DNA of 64,000 bases from Gemmataceae bacterium (GTDB lineage Bacteria; Planctomycetota; Planctomycetia; Gemmatales; Gemmataceae), in contig SHZZ01000001.1 of assembly GCA_009692005.1 (NCBI GenBank), forward strand, positions 324,171 through 388,170, written 5' to 3'. Shown piece after piece: positions 60,069 to 64,000 of this stretch. Both the position numbers and the translations under genes were made by a program. The notes under the pieces are model-generated. The model saw only the letters and a program-made list of their open reading frames with translations, was not told the origin of the DNA and did no database searches. The stretch's first letter is position 1. Each line of letters starts with the position of its first letter.

Positions 60069-60989
60069 TTAAAGAAATTCTATCCATAAATCCGGTTTGC
60101 TTTCTTCGCTGACCCCCTGGCAATTGGGTAAATGCCGAAACCATGTCTCCTGGTGTTTGGCAAAATGTCTGGTCCGCAGATTAATCTGCTCTTCTACCTG
60201 GCGCAAGTCTCCACCCCGGGTTAAAAAATCGAAAATTTCTTTGTAGCCGATGGCCTCCGTTGCCTCACGACTCCAGGCGTGAAAATTGTTCAGGAGGGAT
60301 TTTGCCTCATCAACCCAGCCGTTTTTCAAGGCCTGCGCAGTTCGCTCATGGATTCGCCGATAAAGTTCCTGCCGGGGGACTTGAAGCCAAATACACCTTC
60401 CTTTTCCCAAAAGTTGGGGGCGAGAGTTGTTGTCATTCCATTGCCTTTGATGTTCGCTTATGGGGCGGCCGGTGACTTTATGGACCACGAGGGCTCGTAC
60501 CACTCGCTTGCGGTCATTAGGGTGAATTTTACTGGCTGACTGTGGATCGCGCTCGCTCAACCGGAGGTGGAGTTCTTGGCTCGGGCAATTTTCAAATTCG
60601 TTTTCAATAAGCCTGGTTTGTTCTTGGTTAATTCCATCAAGCGGAAACAATCCAAAGAGCAAGGCTTTTAAATAAAGCGGGGTGCCTCCGACAAACAAGG
60701 GGGTTTTTCCCCGGCCGAGCAGCGAGTTGGCTGCCGCTGCCGCTTCCTCGAGCCACCACGCGACATTTGACGATTGATCCGGATTCAAGACATCCAGCAA
60801 ATGGTGGGGGATAAGCATTCTTTGTTCAGGCGTGGGTTTTGCCGTACCGATGTCCATTTGCCTGTACAGGGTCATGGAATCCATGCAGATGATTTCGGCA
60901 TGGAGTTTATCGGCCATTTCAAGCGCCAGAACGGTTTTTCCTGACGCAGTTGGCCCGGTGAGAACAAAACTATGTCGCAGAAATTCCAT
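60069..60989 (-). CDS. miaA: tRNA dimethylallyltransferase
   Basis: The 306-residue enzyme adds the dimethylallyl group to A37 of tRNAs reading UNN codons. P-loop LTGPTASGKTVLALE, the substrate region DSMTLYRQMDIGTAKP and LVHKVTGRPISEHQRQ match the family, and length is normal. Starting at ATG 60989, it lies 61 bp downstream of the YbaK-like gene stop on the same strand and may be co-transcribed. Confidence 0.95.
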   Translation of the reverse strand: MEFLRHSFVLTGPTASGKTVLALEMADKLHAEIICMDSMTLYRQMDIGTAKPTPEQRMLIPHHLLDVLNPDQSSNVAWWLEEAAAAANSLLGRGKTPLFVGGTPLYLKALLFGLFPLDGINQEQTRLIENEFENCPSQELHLRLSERDPQSASKIHPNDRKRVVRALVVHKVTGRPISEHQRQWNDNNSRPQLLGKGRCIWLQVPRQELYRRIHERTAQALKNGWVDEAKSLLNNFHAWSREATEAIGYKEIFDFLTRGGDLRQVEEQINLRTRHFAKHQETWFRHLPNCQGVSEESKPDLWIEFL

Positions 60990-61050
60990 GGATTCGCTTT
61001 ACCAAACTTCCCAATGCTAGGAATTGTACAGCGAAGTTCCCGGGAAAGTA

Positions 61051-61518
61051 TCAAACAGGGGTTCGAATCCCCGCGATCAGTGAGAGTTGTTTAGGAGTTT
61101 CAACCCGGATTAAATCTTCTAATCGGAGCTTAATTGCTTCCAGGTGCGAATGTCCCGCCAGGATCAAATGAGGGGTGGCCAGCAAGGATTCCTCCATGAC
61201 CACCTCCAGGCCATAGGGCGCTCCCAGCCCAGGGACCACACCCCATTCGCAATCTGGAAAATGATCCTGGATTTCCATGGGGTTGGCCAAGCCGACCTTT
61301 TCAGAAAACTCGTGCTTAAGCTTTTCCTTGTCCAATCGTTCATCGGCTTGAAGAATTGCGATAAAAAACCTGGAAAGCGTTTTCAATAGGACGCTTTTGG
61401 CAATAACTCTTCCAGGCAAGTGGAGGTACTTGGCAAGTTTCTGTGCCGAAAAAGCCGGGGCATGCTGAAGGATTTCAAAAGGAACCTGGGCCTGGTCAAG
61501 GAACTGGTAAATGCGCAT
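61051..61518 (-). CDS. YbaK/EbsC-type aminoacyl-tRNA deacylase domain protein
   Basis: The 155-residue YbaK-fold protein begins MRIYQFLDQAQVPFEILQHA and has the conserved region VIAKSVLLKTLSRFFIAILQ (catalytic Lys and hydrophobic core) and VPGLGAPYGLEVVME. Members hydrolyse mischarged tRNAs (Cys-tRNAPro, Ala-tRNAPro) in trans. The last codons run across a sequence that looks like a tRNA T-arm (GGGGATTCGAACCCC on this strand), which I consider coincidental. miaA follows downstream. Confidence 0.88.
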   Translation of the reverse strand: MRIYQFLDQAQVPFEILQHAPAFSAQKLAKYLHLPGRVIAKSVLLKTLSRFFIAILQADERLDKEKLKHEFSEKVGLANPMEIQDHFPDCEWGVVPGLGAPYGLEVVMEESLLATPHLILAGHSHLEAIKLRLEDLIRVETPKQLSLIAGIRTPV

Positions 61519-61691
61519 TTGAGAGCCTCGAGAGTTTGATTAACTACGAGAATAAATGGGTTGAGGCTCAAAACAGGTGTTAAAAAGTTTCCAGACTGCC
61601 CAAATTTTGGAAGTTGCTTTGGTTTATACCGTTAATAACGCTTTTAACCTCTTGGCACGGCGCCAGAGGCGATCAAGGGACTTGCTGCAGT

Positions 61692-62915
61692 TTATTCCAT
61701 AACTTTCAAACAAATTAATTTCTTTCCATCGCGGGCCAGAAAGTATCCGCGGCTAAGGGCTGGCGGAGATATGCAAAGGCTATCCAAGGCTTTGCGAGAA
61801 TATTTTTCCACCTTCTTGCCAAGATTGGTATCGAAAAGGGCTAGTTCGCCTGATTCGGAAAGGGCAAAGATGCCCAGCGGGGAAGCAAGAAGGTTGCCGC
61901 AACCGAAACCTTCTTTCTCCCAGACCTCCTTGCCGGTTTTCCATTCGATGCATCGCAGGGTGGCGCCTGCTTCCTGGCGGCCATGGGAACCCAACATGAA
62001 AGAGCCTTCCTGCAAAGGCGTGCCATAATGCGCGGACAAAGACTGGTCACCCGACCATAGAGGTTTGATTCCCTCACCATTGAGTTCCAGTAAAGCTGCG
62101 CCCGTGCCGTAACTCGCGCTCAGGAAAACTTTCTGGTCGAAAAATTGCGGGTTGGCGGCGTTCACCGAGGCATCCATTCTCGAACGCCATTTGAAGAACC
62201 CCAAGTCTGCACCATCCTGAAGGTTAAAAACGGAAAGCCCCTCACGGTGAAACACCAACACTTTGGCTTTCCCGTTTTGCAAAATAACCAAGGGAGAAGC
62301 GTAACCTGGCTTGAATGGAGACGATTTCCAAATCAACTTTCCTGTTTTGAGGTCGAGGCAAACCAAGCCGGCTTTTTTCCCGCCAATGGCTACAAGCACC
62401 TTGCCCTCATGAAGGATTGGAGAGCTGCCCACTCCGAAATAACCTTTGCTCGCCTCAAAGGTTTCAAGCAGGTTAGACTGCCAAATCACCGCTTGTTTGT
62501 TGATATCGATGGTCCTGAGAGTCCCCTCCGGGCTGAGGAGAACCAGGAAATTGCCCACTATGCCTGGAGTGGACCGCGGGCCATTTCCTCTTGAATAATC
62601 ATCCTGGTAGGTGGCAGGAAAATCCATGTTCCATTTTTTAGTTCCGGTCGCCAGATCCAAAGCTTGGAGAACCTCCTTGTCTTGGACGCGGTGAAAAAGG
62701 TAGGCCATTCCATTGGCCGCAATTGGTCCGCTAAACCCTTCCCCAACCTGGACAGACCATTGCAAAACAGGTTGCGCCAAAAGGGTTTTGTGGGTTCCCA
62801 GGTAATGCCCATTGGTTTTTGGCCCAAGGTACCCTGGCCAATCAACGGAAATGTCTTGAGGCCCCTGGCTGAACAAGGCCGCCACGCTAACCAATAAAAA
62901 GGAATGAAATGTCAT
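61692..62915 (-). CDS. Exported PQQ-like beta-propeller protein
   Basis: The 407-residue protein has a signal peptide (MTFHSFLLVSVAALFSQGPQ). Repeats of the PQQ/BamB-like beta-propeller type follow: VLQALDLATGTKKWNMDFPA, KAGLVCLDLKTGKLIWKSSP, RCIEWKTGKEVWEKEGFGCG and GELALFDTNLGKKVEKYSRK. These four to six strands per blade with W-type docking motifs suggest a seven- or eight-bladed propeller. Such planctomycete proteins are secreted or periplasmic; PQQ binding itself is not evident. A 173-bp empty gap lies downstream towards the YbaK gene. Confidence 0.85.
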   Translation of the reverse strand: MTFHSFLLVSVAALFSQGPQDISVDWPGYLGPKTNGHYLGTHKTLLAQPVLQWSVQVGEGFSGPIAANGMAYLFHRVQDKEVLQALDLATGTKKWNMDFPATYQDDYSRGNGPRSTPGIVGNFLVLLSPEGTLRTIDINKQAVIWQSNLLETFEASKGYFGVGSSPILHEGKVLVAIGGKKAGLVCLDLKTGKLIWKSSPFKPGYASPLVILQNGKAKVLVFHREGLSVFNLQDGADLGFFKWRSRMDASVNAANPQFFDQKVFLSASYGTGAALLELNGEGIKPLWSGDQSLSAHYGTPLQEGSFMLGSHGRQEAGATLRCIEWKTGKEVWEKEGFGCGNLLASPLGIFALSESGELALFDTNLGKKVEKYSRKALDSLCISPPALSRGYFLARDGKKLICLKVME

Positions 62916-63050
62916 GTGATTTGGTCCTAACAGGGTAAACTCTTCAGAGGAGTGTTTTCGATAAGTTCGAGTTTGACAATAGGAAAATTGCTGGAAGGCT
63001 GGCGGTGGCTGGAAAGCAAAGCGATTGCAGGGGCCTTTTCCAGTGTCTTC

Positions 63051-63078
63051 CTTGCACAAACGCATTGACAAGGTAAAA
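63051..63078 (+). promoter_or_regulatory. Promoter for the McsA-like gene pair
   Basis: TTGCAC (63051-63056) and TAAAAT (63073-63078, 5/6) have a 16-base spacer. The implied transcript begins close to 63085, which favours the ATG at 63123 over the GTG at 63096. Confidence 0.5.
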
Positions 63079-63122
63079 TTGTAATTAAGGAACGAGTGGA
63101 AAATGGTTTGGAGAAGAATGGC

Positions 63123-63596
63123 ATGAAGTGCCAGCGTTGTAATAAAGCTGCCACCTTGCATATCACCGAAGTGCCGCAACCGGAGAAAGTGGAGGAATAC
63201 CACCTTTGCGAGGATTGCGCGCAAAAATTCCTCAATGAGCCGGAATCGGCTTTGTCGGAATCCCCTGCCACTGCCGTAGGGTTGGCGGTTGAGGAAGGAT
63301 TGCCTGCCAAGTCGTGTGATTCCTGCGGGCTGAGTTTCGTCGAATTCCGCAATAGCGGTCGATTGGGTTGCGCCCACGACTATCAGGCCTTTCGCGAGGA
63401 ATTGCTGCCCTTCCTGGAGAATATTCATGGTGATGTCCGGCATTGCGGGAAATCGCCGTCACGCCTTGGGCAGCAAAAAGAAGTGCAAGGGGAACTCATA
63501 CAATTACGGAAACTACTTCAGCAGGCGGTGCATCGGGAGAAATACGAGGATGCCGTTGAGATCCGTGATAAGATCCGGAAAATGGAAGGGGCCTGA
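63123..63596 (+). CDS. McsA-like zinc-binding protein with UVR motif
   Basis: The 157-residue protein has a first zinc-binding motif MKCQRCNKAATLHITEV with YHLCEDCAQKF, and a second in KSCDSCGLSFVEF...LGCAHDY. A C-terminal UVR motif (KYEDAVEIRDKIRKMEGA) completes it. In Firmicutes, McsA activates the arginine kinase McsB and helps control ClpC. Planctomycete homologues are often near clpC/mcsB; these are not in the window. ATG 63123 follows GGAG and is compatible with the promoter. A second related gene follows after 33 bp. Confidence 0.88.
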   Translation: MKCQRCNKAATLHITEVPQPEKVEEYHLCEDCAQKFLNEPESALSESPATAVGLAVEEGLPAKSCDSCGLSFVEFRNSGRLGCAHDYQAFREELLPFLENIHGDVRHCGKSPSRLGQQKEVQGELIQLRKLLQQAVHREKYEDAVEIRDKIRKMEGA

Positions 63597-63601
63597 GTTA
63601 A

Positions 63602-63620
63602 CCCCGGAGTATTGCCGGGG
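63602..63620 (+). promoter_or_regulatory. Small hairpin between the two McsA-like genes
   Basis: CCCCGG (63602-63607) pairs with CCGGGG (63615-63620) around a seven-base loop. The GGGG of the right arm forms part of the ribosome-binding site of the next gene, so the hairpin could reduce its translation. There is no T-run, so it is not a terminator. Confidence 0.4.
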
Positions 63621-63629
63621 AGCGGAATT

Positions 63630-64000
63630 ATGAATTGCCAATATTGTTCCAAGCCTGCAACTGTTCATTTCACCGACATAGCCGGGGGCAAGAAAAAAGT
63701 TACTCACCTGTGCCAGCAGTGCGCGGAAGCCAAGAAAACTCTGAAGCAATCCGAGTGGGATTTCCCATCGCTTTTGCAAGGCCTGATTTCCAAGCATATT
63801 GGCAAGGAAGCGGAGGAGATTTCTTCCATGGTCTGTCCCGATTGCGGAATTCGTTACATGGATTTCCGGGCTCATGGCCGGTTGGGGTGCCCGAATGACT
63901 ACATTCATTTCAAAATTGGGCTGAAACCGTTGCTGGAGAAAATTCACCGGTCGGTGCAGCACAAAGGGAAAGCGCCCGCCAAAGCCGGAAAGATGTCTTT
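63630..64000 (+). CDS. Second McsA-like zinc protein (C-terminus outside window)
   Basis: About 123 residues are present. The opening MNCQYCSKPATVHFTDIAGG and LCQQCAEAKKTL is a zinc motif similar to the first gene's. A second, VCPDCGIRYMDFRAHGRLGC, follows, with PNDYIHFKIGLKPLLEKIH. The frame stays open to the last base. It is a paralogue of the gene at 63123, with low sequence identity but the same layout; no UVR motif is reached before the edge. The start ATG has GGGGAG before it, within the hairpin described separately. A mcsB/clpC operon could follow beyond the window. Confidence 0.85.
   Translation, partial: MNCQYCSKPATVHFTDIAGGKKKVTHLCQQCAEAKKTLKQSEWDFPSLLQGLISKHIGKEAEEISSMVCPDCGIRYMDFRAHGRLGCPNDYIHFKIGLKPLLEKIHRSVQHKGKAPAKAGKMS

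Noticed and set aside
61056-61080. tRNA T-arm-like sequence GGGGTTCGAATCCCC
   Set aside because: No acceptor, D- or anticodon arms at matching distances on either strand; the bases encode the C-terminus of the YbaK-like protein.
62916-63443. Extended frame upstream of the PQQ-like gene
   Set aside because: It runs antisense to the McsA-like gene and its promoter; the ATG at 62915 starts a clear signal peptide.
1-64000. CRISPR arrays, insertion sequences, prophage or rRNA operons
   Set aside because: No regularly spaced repeats, transposase, integrase or rRNA-like stretches seen in either strand.

Overview
The window is a gene-dense bacterial chromosome segment of moderate GC. It carries 60 coding regions, two of them cut by the window ends. 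I found no rRNA, tRNA, insertion sequence, prophage or CRISPR array. The gene content points to a planctomycete, possibly Gemmata-like. The markers are a DUF1501 protein, a BBP7-type outer-membrane barrel, a Tat-type Gfo/Idh/MocA oxidoreductase, a secreted protease with a Leu-Glu-x-Arg N-terminal motif, FHA-domain proteins, bacterial tetrahydromethanopterin (H4MPT)/methanofuran C1 genes and a hopanoid cluster. The taxonomic call is inference from these families.

Layout. 1-2.7 kb: the start of scpA, then mfnB facing a translationally coupled pair (amino-acid-kinase-fold mfnE-like gene and an H4MPT-linked hydantoinase-like gene). 2.9-5.4 kb: DUF1501 protein and an RlmI-like methyltransferase sharing a terminator. 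5.5-10.5 kb: a tight operon of a STAS protein, two ABC-2 ATPase/permease pairs and a cytidylate-kinase-like protein. 11.4-16.7 kb: a large secreted subtilase-fold protein and a BBP7 barrel. 16.7-18.7 kb: a ketoacyl synthase coupled to a short ketoacyl-synthase-like partner. 18.9-20.4 kb: dnaJ-like, rnpA, yidD. 20.4-24.9 kb: a membrane c-type-cytochrome-like protein, a DHH phosphoesterase and a copper-type P-ATPase. 25-31 kb: an Asp-box secreted protein, an FHA-GGDEF protein, a LigD-type phosphoesterase domain, a THUMP RNA methyltransferase, DUF488 and a SAM methyltransferase.

31.2-40.5 kb is the metabolic core: oxidoreductase, ftr, fhcC, FAD oxidoreductase, hpnA, shc, hpnH and hpnG, all on one strand. 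Formyl transfer between methanofuran and H4MPT is thus encoded directly ahead of hopanoid cyclisation and adenosylhopane side-chain formation.

40.5-64 kb is mostly housekeeping: a sigma-70 factor with a long structured leader, a lipoyl-less E2-type acyltransferase, a cysteine-desulfurase-like enzyme, MaoC, gltX, a PfkB kinase, thpR, Hsp70 with DUF2760, a pteridine-reductase-like SDR, a YifB ATPase, a dolichol-phosphate-mannose-synthase-like glycosyltransferase, an MGMT-type repair protein, dnaE, an FHA protein, miaA, a YbaK editing domain, a PQQ-like beta-propeller and two tandem McsA-like zinc proteins, the second running off the end.

Gene packing is extreme. Many same-strand neighbours overlap by 1-17 bases (ATGA, TGATG or GTGA junctions), and six convergent pairs overlap at their 3' ends. 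No single gene block is an obviously new system. The items most worth following are the C1-hopanoid fusion block, the STAS and ABC genes separated only by one in-frame TAA, the subtilase with Glu in the His position, the two-part ketoacyl synthase, and the structured leaders before the THUMP methyltransferase and the sigma factor.
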